From an unicellular cyanobacterium SU3 (GTDB taxonomy: Bacteria > Cyanobacteriota > Cyanobacteriia > Cyanobacteriales > Microcystaceae), in contig NETF01000032.1 of the NCBI GenBank assembly GCA_002172675.1, positions 26,572 through 90,571 of the forward strand: a stretch of 64,000 nucleotides of DNA. Direction: 5' to 3'. The translations under genes and the position numbers were made by a program. Under the pieces are notes generated by a model that was not told where the DNA came from, ran no database searches, and worked only from the letters and a program-made list of their open reading frames with translations. How positions within the stretch are numbered: the stretch's first letter is position 1; each line of letters begins with the position of its first letter. Positions 43,527-52,614 of the stretch are shown one piece after another.

Positions 43527-45051
43527 AACAATTAACTTTCTCCTGTATTGATGTCCTCTGTAATAAATGCTGACCCAGACGACGAGCAAGGGCTAAAATT
43601 GTGAAGGTTGGTGAATAAGAAGGCCCTGTGGGAAACACAGCAGAACTGGCTACATAAAGGTTATCTGTACCAAACACTCGACAATTAATATCTACCACTC
43701 CCTCTTCAGGACAACTTGCCATGCGTGTTGTCCCCATTTGATGGGCTGCATCGGTCATATTATCGATACAAGGGGGATCATCCCCAAACTCAAATTTGCC
43801 AATACCTGCATCGGCAAACCGTTGGGTTAACAGTTCTAAAGTTTTCGCCATAGAACGATGATCATGTTCTGTAAAACACCAGTCAACCTCTAGTTTTCGT
43901 TGACCCAGGGCATCTAATTCTTCTCCAAGCTTAATACGGCTTTTTTGTTGGGGCAGTTGTTCTGTCACAAATTTAACTCGATAGGAAGCCACTGCACCAT
44001 TATTATCCCGACAAACTGGACGACCTTGAATCATTCGTTTGAGTCGATCTGTTAGGGTTTCATAGATCGGTTTAATGTATAAAACGTGTTCAAGAAGTTG
44101 GTGTTCACGCTGAGTCTCATCATCTAAAGCAAAACAGATACAAAAACGCGGTTTCGGGGCATATTGTAACTCATGGGCGTATTGTCGAGTGAGATGACCT
44201 GGTATGAGAATTCCTGTATGATGTTTCGGGTGATCGGTGTAGAAACGACCGACGAGATCATGAGCATTACCAATACCATGAGAGATTTGACGGTTAGAGG
44301 CTAATAACAGACGAGCTGCTTCAAACGCACCCGTCGCAAGCACGATAACATCACCCTCAACGGTAATTTCTCGACCTTCGAGGGAACGACAAACCACCCT
44401 ATTAACCCGTTGACCCGAGGGATCGAGTTTTAACTCCGTTGCTGTTGCTCCTTGAATCACTTGTAAGTTTTGGGAACGGCGCATTTCTTCTCCAAACCGA
44501 ATGGCCGTACGAGTTGGGGTTTTCTCCCAATAAAAACTACTCATTTTTAAGCCATAGGCTGCAATTTTGCCTCGAAGTTCCCTAATTTCTGGGCGTACTG
44601 CCTCTGCTTCTAAATCACCAAACCCGTAATCTTTGGCAGCGGAGCGATAATGGTCTAGAAGATCGGCAAAGTCTATGGGCCAACCACTGTTAGGAACCCA
44701 GTCTCTGCCGTCGAAATCAGATTGTTGTAAATATTTCCATTTTCCTGTCCAGACGTTACTGGTTCCTCCAAACTGACGCACTCGACTAACTCCCCGTAAC
44801 TCAGGGGGTAAGTAGCGGTGATAGTAGGTATTGGGATTTAATTCTCGGTGACGTTTACCCAAAAAAATGACATCGTTTAAGGCTTGAATCTCAGGATCAA
44901 AGCGATCGCGTCCACTTTCGAGTAAAATCACGTCTCGACCATGACGAGCAAGGTGGGTTGAGACTTCAGCCCCGGCAATACCAGAACCAAGAACAATCAC
45001 TTGTCCTTTTAGTTTCGTTTGTTGATCAATTTCTAAAATGTCGGTAATCAT
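43516..45051 (-). CDS. GMC-type FAD oxidoreductase
   Basis: The product has 511 residues. VIVLGSGIAGAEVSTHLARHG and LLESG are the FAD-binding Rossmann start; RQFGGTSNVWTGK is the GGT/S motif, and the C-terminal half has DAAHQMGTTRMASCPEEGVVD followed by NLYVASSAVFPTGPSYSPT, matching the GMC C-terminal signature. Enzymes of this group oxidise alcohol or sugar hydroxyls. Its place in a polysaccharide island suggests a sugar or polysaccharide precursor substrate, which is inference. No signal peptide is present, so it is cytoplasmic. Confidence 0.85.
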   Translation of the reverse strand: MITDILEIDQQTKLKGQVIVLGSGIAGAEVSTHLARHGRDVILLESGRDRFDPEIQALNDVIFLGKRHRELNPNTYYHRYLPPELRGVSRVRQFGGTSNVWTGKWKYLQQSDFDGRDWVPNSGWPIDFADLLDHYRSAAKDYGFGDLEAEAVRPEIRELRGKIAAYGLKMSSFYWEKTPTRTAIRFGEEMRRSQNLQVIQGATATELKLDPSGQRVNRVVCRSLEGREITVEGDVIVLATGAFEAARLLLASNRQISHGIGNAHDLVGRFYTDHPKHHTGILIPGHLTRQYAHELQYAPKPRFCICFALDDETQREHQLLEHVLYIKPIYETLTDRLKRMIQGRPVCRDNNGAVASYRVKFVTEQLPQQKSRIKLGEELDALGQRKLEVDWCFTEHDHRSMAKTLELLTQRFADAGIGKFEFGDDPPCIDNMTDAAHQMGTTRMASCPEEGVVDINCRVFGTDNLYVASSAVFPTGPSYSPTFTILALARRLGQHLLQRTSIQEKVNCYVK

Positions 45052-45053
45052 AA

Positions 45054-45968
45054 TTAAGAAGAATTAGAGGCAATTAAAAATTTCTTTGGAAAACGGGTTG
45101 ATAGTTGAGACAAAATAGATCGATAGATCAGGAAAAAAGTATGAGTGGGATGAAGTTTCAAAGCCCAGAGTAAATGGATCAAAGCAGCTTTTTTTTGCTG
45201 CATTTTATAGGATTTTAAAGCGTGTTTGTAAACAAATTCAGCAAACATTTTAGGATGACTGCTAAAAATCTCCTCATGTTTTTTGATCAAACGCTGAAAG
45301 CTTTCTTGGCGTAGCTGATAATTGCCTGATACGCGATCGGTGCTATGGGAAAAAAGATGATAGGTTATCTTCGGTAAACCAATAATAGTACATTGGAGAT
45401 TAAGTCGTAAAAATAATTCGGAATGAACACGAGAGCGAAAGGTTTCGTCCCATCCCCCTATTTTCAAAATCAGATCCCGTTCCACCACTAGGGTTTGTTT
45501 CGTATGAAAAGACCGTCCCGGTTCTGGGGTTTCTAGAAAGAAATGATCGCCTTGAGGACAAAGAGCCGGAGGGATGCGAGTAGCAATCACTTTACCCGTC
45601 TCATCTACTTTTTGTAGTGCTGAAATAACAGCAACAGGAGGCTCAACAGTTGTTTTTTCTAGGGTTGATAGAGAAATTTCTACCATCTGGGGCAATAAAT
45701 AATCATCATCGTCTAAATAAGTTACCCAACGGCCTGAAGCTGCTTTAGTTCCCACATTTCGCGCTGCTGCTCCCCCGACATTCTTGTCTAAATAAATGAC
45801 TCGTAACCTGGGATCATCGGGGAGCGTTGCCTGTTCTTGTGAACCATCATCGACTACAATCACTTCTAACGCTTGGTAGGTTTGATTCAGCGCACTCTCA
45901 ACTGCTTTCGGTAATAAATGAGGTCGATTATGAGTCGGAATAATAATACTGATTAGGGGATGACTCAT
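45054..45968 (-). CDS. Family 2 glycosyltransferase
   Basis: The product has 304 residues from the ATG at 45968, whose ATGA overlaps the stop of the ABC ATPase gene. ISIIIPTHNRPHLLPKAVES, VDDGSQ and TYLDDDDYLLP (DxD) form the catalytic core. The C-terminal third is basic and helical (KMQQKKAALIHLLWALKLHP). It shares a transcript with the Wzm/Wzt genes; it probably extends or caps the exported glycan. Confidence 0.9.
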   Translation of the reverse strand: MSHPLISIIIPTHNRPHLLPKAVESALNQTYQALEVIVVDDGSQEQATLPDDPRLRVIYLDKNVGGAAARNVGTKAASGRWVTYLDDDDYLLPQMVEISLSTLEKTTVEPPVAVISALQKVDETGKVIATRIPPALCPQGDHFFLETPEPGRSFHTKQTLVVERDLILKIGGWDETFRSRVHSELFLRLNLQCTIIGLPKITYHLFSHSTDRVSGNYQLRQESFQRLIKKHEEIFSSHPKMFAEFVYKHALKSYKMQQKKAALIHLLWALKLHPTHTFFLIYRSILSQLSTRFPKKFLIASNSS

Positions 45969-47242
45969 GAGTGTACCTCCCAACTACGGGGTTGAAAAAA
46001 GAGACTCCGACTGGTTGATTGCTCAGAATCTACTTGAAACCGAAAAGACTTAACCTTATCGAAAGTAAATATCCCTTCTTTCAAATAAATATTGGCACTG
46101 TATACCCCTGATAACAGACCGCAGTAAGGCATTTTCATAGTAATTTCGTGATATCCAGGAGTCAATTTTATGGTTTGATGATCGGCAGTGGAGGTAATAC
46201 TAACCACGCGATCGCCTCCTCCTGATGAACAAGAAATCATCACTCCCACGTTGACATTTTCAACCAGTTGATGGGCTTTACACTCGATACAAAGTTCGGC
46301 GTATTCGCCGGTTTGTACGATGTCTAATCGCTTTCCATTTTTATCCTTAAAGCAAATAGAAAGAACATCTAATCCTAGACTTTCTGCTGCTGATTTTTCG
46401 GGTAATTTAATCCATCCGAGGGCTTTTTCTGTACCATCAAGACGCAGATCAGCTTCATATTGACGAATGACATCTTGAGAATCTCCTTGTAAAACCAGTT
46501 CGCCTTTTTTAAGGTAAATTGAGGTATCACAAACATTGAGAACGTGATAGGGATTATGGGAAACGAGAATAAAAGAAGTTCCTTTTTCCCGTAGTTCTGC
46601 TAATCGTTGATGACATTTCATTTTAAATTTAATGTCCCCTACCGCCAGCACTTCATCGATTAAAAGGATTTCAGGATCAATATGCACCGCACAGGCAAAT
46701 CCCAGTCTTGCAGCCATTCCTGAACTATAACTCTGTACCGGAGCATCAATGGCTTCCCAAATTTCGGCAAAATTGATTACATCATCAAATCTGCGCTTAA
46801 TTTCGCGGGTGGATAACCCCAAAATTGACATATTGGCGTAGATGTTTTCCCTTCCCGACAAAATGGGGTTAAATCCTGCTCCTAACGCAATTAGAGGGGC
46901 AATACGCCCTCTCACTCTCACTAAGCCTGTATCGGGTTTAATTAAGCCACTGAGGATACGCAGTAAGGTACTTTTCCCTGCTCCATTGGCTCCCACTAAT
47001 CCTAACGCTTGTCCCCGTTGCAGTTGAAAGTTAATGTCTCGCAACGCCCAAAACTCTTTTTTTCGTAAGCGATGATTGTGTCGCCTTCCCCCAGTGAGAT
47101 CAGCAGCAATATCTTGTACCCCATAAAACAACGATTGTTTGAGGTCACGACAAAACTTCTTTGAGACTCCTTCAACTGAAAGCACGGGAGGTTCTTTGGC
47201 TTCTGATGTTGGTACTAACGGCCGTTGAATATTAATTACCAT
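45965..47242 (-). CDS. Polysaccharide ABC exporter ATPase with Wzt-type C-terminal domain
   Basis: The product has 425 residues from the ATG at 47242, one base after the permease stop. Walker A GANGAGKST, signature SYSSGMAARLGFA, Walker B ILLIDEVLAVGD and H-loop VSHNP are intact. After about residue 265 comes a beta-sandwich Wzt-like domain (DVLSICFKDKNG, YCGLLSGVYSANIYL) that in O-antigen exporters recognises the finished chain end. So chain length may be set by a terminal modification. Together with the permease it moves undecaprenyl- or lipid-linked glycan across the membrane. Confidence 0.92.
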   Translation of the reverse strand: MVINIQRPLVPTSEAKEPPVLSVEGVSKKFCRDLKQSLFYGVQDIAADLTGGRRHNHRLRKKEFWALRDINFQLQRGQALGLVGANGAGKSTLLRILSGLIKPDTGLVRVRGRIAPLIALGAGFNPILSGRENIYANMSILGLSTREIKRRFDDVINFAEIWEAIDAPVQSYSSGMAARLGFACAVHIDPEILLIDEVLAVGDIKFKMKCHQRLAELREKGTSFILVSHNPYHVLNVCDTSIYLKKGELVLQGDSQDVIRQYEADLRLDGTEKALGWIKLPEKSAAESLGLDVLSICFKDKNGKRLDIVQTGEYAELCIECKAHQLVENVNVGVMISCSSGGGDRVVSITSTADHQTIKLTPGYHEITMKMPYCGLLSGVYSANIYLKEGIFTFDKVKSFRFQVDSEQSTSRSLFFQPRSWEVHS

Positions 47243-47243
47243 A

Positions 47244-48098
47244 TTACGATGTGACCCTCTCGACGACATAAGGCATTGCAATGCGAAAACTAATCCAAGT
47301 TAACAGTAACCCTACCAGGGTAAAGCCACTGACTAACCAAAATCCTTCGGGGTTGGTCAAGGTTCCTGTGGTGGCTAATTCTCTTGTCGCTACCAATAAA
47401 GGGGTGACAGGGTTCCAAGCGACCAGTATCCCAAATAGTCCTTCTTTGGGGACAGGGTAGATCACAGGAGTGAGAAATAACCATAATCCTGTAATCATAT
47501 TTAAGCCTCTTGAGACATCTTGGTACAGTAGTCCCAGAGGTGCCAGCAAAATACCGATTAATGTTCCTAGTAAAATCAGGTGAATCAAGGCAACAGGGGC
47601 GATAATAACACTCCAACTCACAGGAACTCGGAAAAAGATAAACAAGCCAATAATTAAAATTAGTTTAATGCCAAAGTTGAACACCACTTCTCCCAATTTA
47701 GCTAGGATAAGGGCTTCTCTGGGAAAGTTGACCCGCGCTAACATAGGTTTTGCTAAAATGACTGCTTGAACTGGCCCCATGAGTGAGTCAACAAAGGTTT
47801 GCCAGAGGGCTGTGCTGAACATAACATAAGCAGGATAAGGAATATCAGTATTGCCAACAGTAAACACATTAGCTTCTTTGGCGAGAGTAAAACTCATGGC
47901 CATGGCAATAGGGGGAATAAATACCCAGGCGATACCCAGTATGGCTTGTCGATATTGGGCGCTGATATCACGCACCATCAATCGCCAGGCTAATTCACGG
48001 GAGGCCAGTAAATCGTGCCACATACTCGAAAATAAAAAACGAGGACGACGCAATAAGCTCTCGGGAGTATGAACAATTTCGGGGGGACTAGATAGCAT
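47244..48098 (-). CDS. Polysaccharide ABC exporter permease (Wzm/TagG type)
   Basis: The product has 284 residues with six helices. LASRELAWRLMVRDISAQYRQAILGIAWVFIPP is the ABC-2 polysaccharide permease start, followed by ARVNFPREALILAKLGEVV and LLYQDVSRGLNMI, and LFLTPVIYP late. It partners with the adjacent ATPase. This couples the island to an ABC-dependent rather than a Wzx/Wzy pathway. Confidence 0.92.
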   Translation of the reverse strand: MLSSPPEIVHTPESLLRRPRFLFSSMWHDLLASRELAWRLMVRDISAQYRQAILGIAWVFIPPIAMAMSFTLAKEANVFTVGNTDIPYPAYVMFSTALWQTFVDSLMGPVQAVILAKPMLARVNFPREALILAKLGEVVFNFGIKLILIIGLFIFFRVPVSWSVIIAPVALIHLILLGTLIGILLAPLGLLYQDVSRGLNMITGLWLFLTPVIYPVPKEGLFGILVAWNPVTPLLVATRELATTGTLTNPEGFWLVSGFTLVGLLLTWISFRIAMPYVVERVTS

Positions 48099-48148
48099 TT
48101 TTTTCTAAAATTAGGAACATTATAAAATTAAATAAACAATAACTTTAT

Positions 48149-49249
48149 TTAGAGGTTAACCGTCTCGAAACTCCTGGCGATACTTTCCCAAGCTAACTTA
48201 GGTTTAAATTCCCGATCTAAAGGTAAGGGACGAACGGGTGCGTTATCGTTACGGGGACGGTGTTTGGATAGCCATGTATAGCGATCGCTTAATCCCCAGG
48301 TTAATACGCCAATAACGTTAGGTTCTTCTAAAACGGTGCTTAAATACATTTCATAAACCTCAGCAACACGGCGATCGCGTTTTTGGTAATCATAGGGTAA
48401 TCCTTTATCAGAGACATCTAACTCAGTTATCATAATTTTCAGGTCTAAGCTGGCAACATCTCTTAAAAATTGACGTAATTTCTCAGCATTAAACCGTTTT
48501 TCTTTGGCTAATAAGTGAGCCTGGAGTCCTAATCCATGAATGGGGGTTCCTCTAGCTTTTAAACGTTCTAACAGGTTTAAAACTGCATTTCGCCGATTTT
48601 CATCGTATTCAGTATCATAATCTAAGCCATAGTCGTTATAGAAGAACATTGCCTTGGGATCGGCTTCGGAAGCAACTCGAAAGGCTAAGTCGATGTAATC
48701 TTCTCCTAACCAGTTAAACCAAGCACTTTTACGTAACCCTAGGGGATGTCCGTCTTCAACTTTAATGGCTTCGTTGACCACATCCCAAGAGTGAATTAAC
48801 CCTTGGTAATGACCCGCGACCGTTGTAATATGCTCAACTAGAGTTGATTCAGCGTTTTGACGATCAACAGTTTCTTTAAACCAGTCGGGCATATAGGCGT
48901 GCCACACTAAGGTATGACCGCGCATTTTCAATTGATGACGTTGGGCAAAGTTAGCTAACCAATCTCCTTGAGAGAAATCATATTGATTAGGTTGAGGATG
49001 AATAGCTTTCCATTTTAAGTCATTTTCTGGGGTTAAAATGGCACATTCTTCTATAAATCTCTTAGCAAATTCTTGATTTTCAGATAACTTAGAATAAGCC
49101 CCGGCTGCCCCATAAAGTAACCCTTTACGAGCAGCATAAGCTTTTAAAGATTTCGGTTGCCTCAGCCATCCTGTTAACAGAGTGGTTCCTAGGGCTGCTC
49201 CTCCTAAATAAATTGCTTTTCTCCTCGTTAGTCTAGGCTTTTTAAACAT
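48149..49249 (-). CDS. Exported GH10 endo-beta-1,4-xylanase-type glycanase
   Basis: The product has 366 residues. A twin-arginine-like signal (RLTRRKAIYLGGAALGTTLLT) starts the protein. The GH10 core shows MRGHTLVWH, WDVVNEAI (acid/base Glu about 160) and IMITELDVSD (nucleophile Glu about 274), plus GVLTWGLSDRYTWL. The active site is complete. Most members cut xylan; inside a cyanobacterial export island it more likely trims a self-made beta-glycan or sheath. The gene sits between the exporter permease (50 nt away) and a glycosyltransferase. Confidence 0.9.
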   Translation of the reverse strand: MFKKPRLTRRKAIYLGGAALGTTLLTGWLRQPKSLKAYAARKGLLYGAAGAYSKLSENQEFAKRFIEECAILTPENDLKWKAIHPQPNQYDFSQGDWLANFAQRHQLKMRGHTLVWHAYMPDWFKETVDRQNAESTLVEHITTVAGHYQGLIHSWDVVNEAIKVEDGHPLGLRKSAWFNWLGEDYIDLAFRVASEADPKAMFFYNDYGLDYDTEYDENRRNAVLNLLERLKARGTPIHGLGLQAHLLAKEKRFNAEKLRQFLRDVASLDLKIMITELDVSDKGLPYDYQKRDRRVAEVYEMYLSTVLEEPNVIGVLTWGLSDRYTWLSKHRPRNDNAPVRPLPLDREFKPKLAWESIARSFETVNL

Positions 49250-49260
49250 AAAATAATGAG

Positions 49261-50274
49261 CTATGAAGACTTCATTTGGGTTGAGTTGGATAAGTGTTTT
49301 TGTTGTTGAAAATGACGATGGGTCAAATAATTATTAATACGATGTTCAAACCACATCATCACTTTTTCTAATTTAGGACTGTAAAGCCCAAAGGTAAGGC
49401 GAAAAATAATAGGAGCAATGAAGGTCATTTTGCGTCGCCAACCTAATTTTTTGTATTTGGATGTGAAATATCCGTCTTCACTTAATTGCCATTTGTCTCT
49501 AAGACGGTGCAAACTCGATAATGTCCAGGCATTACTCCAACGCAACATATAATAATGTAAATCGCTCCATTCTAAGGGTTCGCCAAAGGTATAAGTTACT
49601 AGACAACTGGGTTCAAAAAAGACTTTTTCGCCCTGTTCTCTGACAGTCATACAAAAGTCAAGATGCTCTTTAGTATTCATTAAAGCTTCATCTAAAATAC
49701 CAATTTTATCGAAAATATTACGGCGAACTAAGACGCAATGAAATTCAGCTAATTCTGTTTCTGTGCGTTTTAGTTCTTGAAGTAAGTCTTTAACTTTTTT
49801 ACCCTGTTTATACATCTTTTCTCGTAGGCGTTTTCTCCCTGTTTTATCGACCCAAATATGAGATTCTCCGCCAGCAAAATGAACAGTTTCATGCAAAGGT
49901 TTCTCTTGACACATTAAGGGTCCAACAACGGCTGCGTTGGTTTCTTCAGCACAAGTTAACAGGGATTTTAACCATCCTTGACTGACAATAACATCGTTAT
50001 CAATGAAAACTAAATAAGGAGTTTTAACATAACTTAGACCTAGGTTTCTAGCTTGATTAGGGGTTAAATAATAGTTTGTTCGTAACAGTTGAAACTTTTT
50101 ATCTTGTGATTGTTGGTTTAAATAGTTATGAATTTTTTCGGGAGAATTACCATCAACATAAATTAAATGAAAGGGAATAGTTGTATATTTATAAATACTT
50201 TCAAGGGATTCTTGAGTACAACTAAATCGCTCACGAGGAACAAGGACAATGGTAACTTTAGGTTCTAATATCAT
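49261..50274 (-). CDS. Family 2 glycosyltransferase
   Basis: The product has 337 residues. VTIVLVPRERFSCTQESLES, YVDGNSPE and PYLVFIDNDVIVSQGWL (IDND as the DxD site) form the core, with a later KEHLDFCMTVREQGEKVFFEP acceptor motif. Basic, helical C-terminal tail. It lies 11 nt before the GH10 gene and 16 nt after the GT4 gene, so it is very likely within one operon. Confidence 0.87.
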   Translation of the reverse strand: MILEPKVTIVLVPRERFSCTQESLESIYKYTTIPFHLIYVDGNSPEKIHNYLNQQSQDKKFQLLRTNYYLTPNQARNLGLSYVKTPYLVFIDNDVIVSQGWLKSLLTCAEETNAAVVGPLMCQEKPLHETVHFAGGESHIWVDKTGRKRLREKMYKQGKKVKDLLQELKRTETELAEFHCVLVRRNIFDKIGILDEALMNTKEHLDFCMTVREQGEKVFFEPSCLVTYTFGEPLEWSDLHYYMLRWSNAWTLSSLHRLRDKWQLSEDGYFTSKYKKLGWRRKMTFIAPIIFRLTFGLYSPKLEKVMMWFEHRINNYLTHRHFQQQKHLSNSTQMKSS

Positions 50275-50290
50275 TAAAATTAATCCTCCT

Positions 50291-51568
50291 TTAAGACGAT
50301 AAGGTGACAGAATTTAAGTTTAAGTTAGGTAAAGACTGATTTGAGGTCAGAACTTGCTGATAAATTTCTACTAATTTATCATTTAGTTTATCTAAATCGT
50401 AGTGTTTTTCAACATAATTACGTCCCGCTTTCCCCATATCACTCCATGTTTCAGGGTGCTGAATTAGTAAATTTAATTTATTAGCTAAAGTCTCAACGTC
50501 CCGTTCAGGAACTAGATAACCTGATATGCCATCTTCAACTAATTCAGGAATGCCACCATGATAGGTACTAATCACAGGTAAACCCATGGCCATTGCTTCC
50601 TTTAAAACATTAATCGGTGCGTCTTGATTCCCATCTTTAGCTGTGACACTTGGAGCAATAAATATATGAGACTTATCTAAAATTTCCTTAATTTCTTGTT
50701 CATTTTTCCAGCCAACTAATTGAATTTTATCTTGCATTTCCAATTCTCGAATCAGCTTTTCAAAATAGTCTCTTAATTTTCCATCTCCGATAATTTTATA
50801 TTCTAAATTTGGCGTTATTTGTGTTTGTTTAGCTACAGCTTTAATACTATATTCAATCCCTTTTTTTTCTACTAAGCGTCCTGTTGTCGCAATGCAAATT
50901 TTTTGATTTTTTTCTAGAAAACGAGGTTTAAAAATAAATTCTTGACAATTTAATCCAGAACGTAGAACAGAAATTAAATTAGGATGACAACCTAGTGCAA
51001 TAATTCTTTGTTTAAAAAAATCACAATTCGTTAAAAAGTAGTTTCCTTCTTTAAATAACCTATTGTAAATATGAGTACCGTTTATATCAATATACTTACT
51101 AATATCTTCTCCTCTAAAAGTTGTAATTAAATTAGCTTGAGGGCTATTCATTTTACGAAACCAAATCCCTCGATAACCTTGGGTTCCAAATTGACAATGA
51201 ATGATATCATAAGGTTGCTCACATTGGGGAACTAGCATATAAATAAGGCGAAATGATAGAGCTTCAAGTCCATATTTCCAAAAATTTAAGGTTTTGAAAC
51301 TTTTTTTCTTATCTAAAGTAAGATATTTTATAAATAAATTTATTCCTTTCAATCCCCTCTCAAATAAATTCTCTGGCATCGTAGGAAGATAATAGGCTCT
51401 ATCTAATAAATTGTGCTTTTTAACTAATGGTTGAACATGGGAAGTATTGCCTTTTTTATCACAATAAATATCTACTTCGTGACCTCTTTGGAGCAGTCCT
51501 ACCATTTGATTAATAACAAAGGTTTGAGATAAGGTTGGAAATTCATGAACCAGAAAAGCAATACGCAT
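50291..51568 (-). CDS. Family 4 glycosyltransferase
   Basis: The product has 425 residues with a GT-B fold. MRIAFLVHEFPTLSQTFVINQM is a common start; the second domain has ATTGRLVEKKGIEYSIKAV, KIIGDGKLRDYFEKL and PINVLKEAMAMGLPVIST with the Glu in the E-x7-E motif (KEAMAMGLPVISTYHGGIPE). It transfers a retained-configuration sugar from a nucleotide donor. Within a row of glycosyltransferases, so likely builds the repeating unit of the exported glycan. Confidence 0.92.
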   Translation of the reverse strand: MRIAFLVHEFPTLSQTFVINQMVGLLQRGHEVDIYCDKKGNTSHVQPLVKKHNLLDRAYYLPTMPENLFERGLKGINLFIKYLTLDKKKSFKTLNFWKYGLEALSFRLIYMLVPQCEQPYDIIHCQFGTQGYRGIWFRKMNSPQANLITTFRGEDISKYIDINGTHIYNRLFKEGNYFLTNCDFFKQRIIALGCHPNLISVLRSGLNCQEFIFKPRFLEKNQKICIATTGRLVEKKGIEYSIKAVAKQTQITPNLEYKIIGDGKLRDYFEKLIRELEMQDKIQLVGWKNEQEIKEILDKSHIFIAPSVTAKDGNQDAPINVLKEAMAMGLPVISTYHGGIPELVEDGISGYLVPERDVETLANKLNLLIQHPETWSDMGKAGRNYVEKHYDLDKLNDKLVEIYQQVLTSNQSLPNLNLNSVTLSS

Positions 51569-51594
51569 TTTAAATTAATTGAATTTATATATTT

Positions 51595-52512
51595 TTATAA
51601 TCTAGCGGATTCTTTACCAAATTTGACCCTCAGTAGTTCCCAAGCACTGGAATACCTCACAAAAAACATCACTAAAGAAACTTGCAATTTTTCCTCTAGA
51701 GATTGAAACTTTTTGTCTCGAAAAACTTTGATTAAAAAATTAATTGGTGGGGTCAAGTTATAACGTAAATACCCTAAAAATAATAATTGTTTTTGTAAGG
51801 AAGAAGTTAATGCTTTTGATTGTCTTTGAAAACTTCCTGATGCTAAGCGAATAGTTCTTTGATACAGTTGTGACCAAGAATATCGCGCAGGATGAAAAAT
51901 ACACACTTCCTCAGCATAAATTTGTTCATATCCTTTCTCATAAACTCGATTTCCCCATTCTAAATCACCATTAGATTTAAGATTGTCATCAAAGCAACCG
52001 ACTTCATCGAAAATATGGCGATAGGTAAACACATTGGCAGTTGCTGCACCATGATATTCAGCTAATAGTTTTTCTTGAGGAAAAGCAGTCACACTTTCAT
52101 ACAGTTCTATGGCAGTGGGTTGATGAGGATTTCTAAAAAAGAGTTCTATTTTTCCTGCTACTAACCCACAATTAGGATGCGCCAATAAGGCATTAACCCC
52201 ATTTTTTAACCAGTCAACTGTCGGAAGACAATCTGAATCTGTAAAGGCAATAATTTCTCCTTTTGCTACGGATAAACCTTTATTTCTAGCAGCATAAGAC
52301 CCTTGCTTTGCTTCATAGGTATAATGAGCTTGGGAAAATTGAGAAACAAGCTCTTTAATATTGTGTTCTTCATCAGAAGCGTTATCAATAACAATTACTT
52401 CGTAACTGTCAGTGGGATAAGATTGACTTTCTAAGGCTTTTAAGCATTTTTTAAGCCTTATACCATCATTGTAAACGGGAATGATGATAGAAACCACGGG
52501 AAAAACATTCAT
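51595..52512 (-). CDS. Family 2 glycosyltransferase
   Basis: The product has 305 residues. VSIIIPVYNDGIRLKKCLKA, VIDNASDEEHN, YAARNKGLSVAKGEIIAFTDSDC (DSD) and LKSNGDLEWGNRVYEKG (acceptor ED-like site) are visible. The last part (WELLRVKFGKESARL) is basic. It shares the strand and spacing (26 nt) with the GT4 gene and about 100 nt with the flavoprotein gene. Confidence 0.9.
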   Translation of the reverse strand: MNVFPVVSIIIPVYNDGIRLKKCLKALESQSYPTDSYEVIVIDNASDEEHNIKELVSQFSQAHYTYEAKQGSYAARNKGLSVAKGEIIAFTDSDCLPTVDWLKNGVNALLAHPNCGLVAGKIELFFRNPHQPTAIELYESVTAFPQEKLLAEYHGAATANVFTYRHIFDEVGCFDDNLKSNGDLEWGNRVYEKGYEQIYAEEVCIFHPARYSWSQLYQRTIRLASGSFQRQSKALTSSLQKQLLFLGYLRYNLTPPINFLIKVFRDKKFQSLEEKLQVSLVMFFVRYSSAWELLRVKFGKESARL

Positions 52513-52614
52513 GAAAAAAAACCTAAAATTGGTTAATGGTTACCTTCAGTGACGATTGATAAGTAAACAGACAGATAGAAAAATAATAAGTCTGCCTGAA
52601 CACGATTATTCTTA

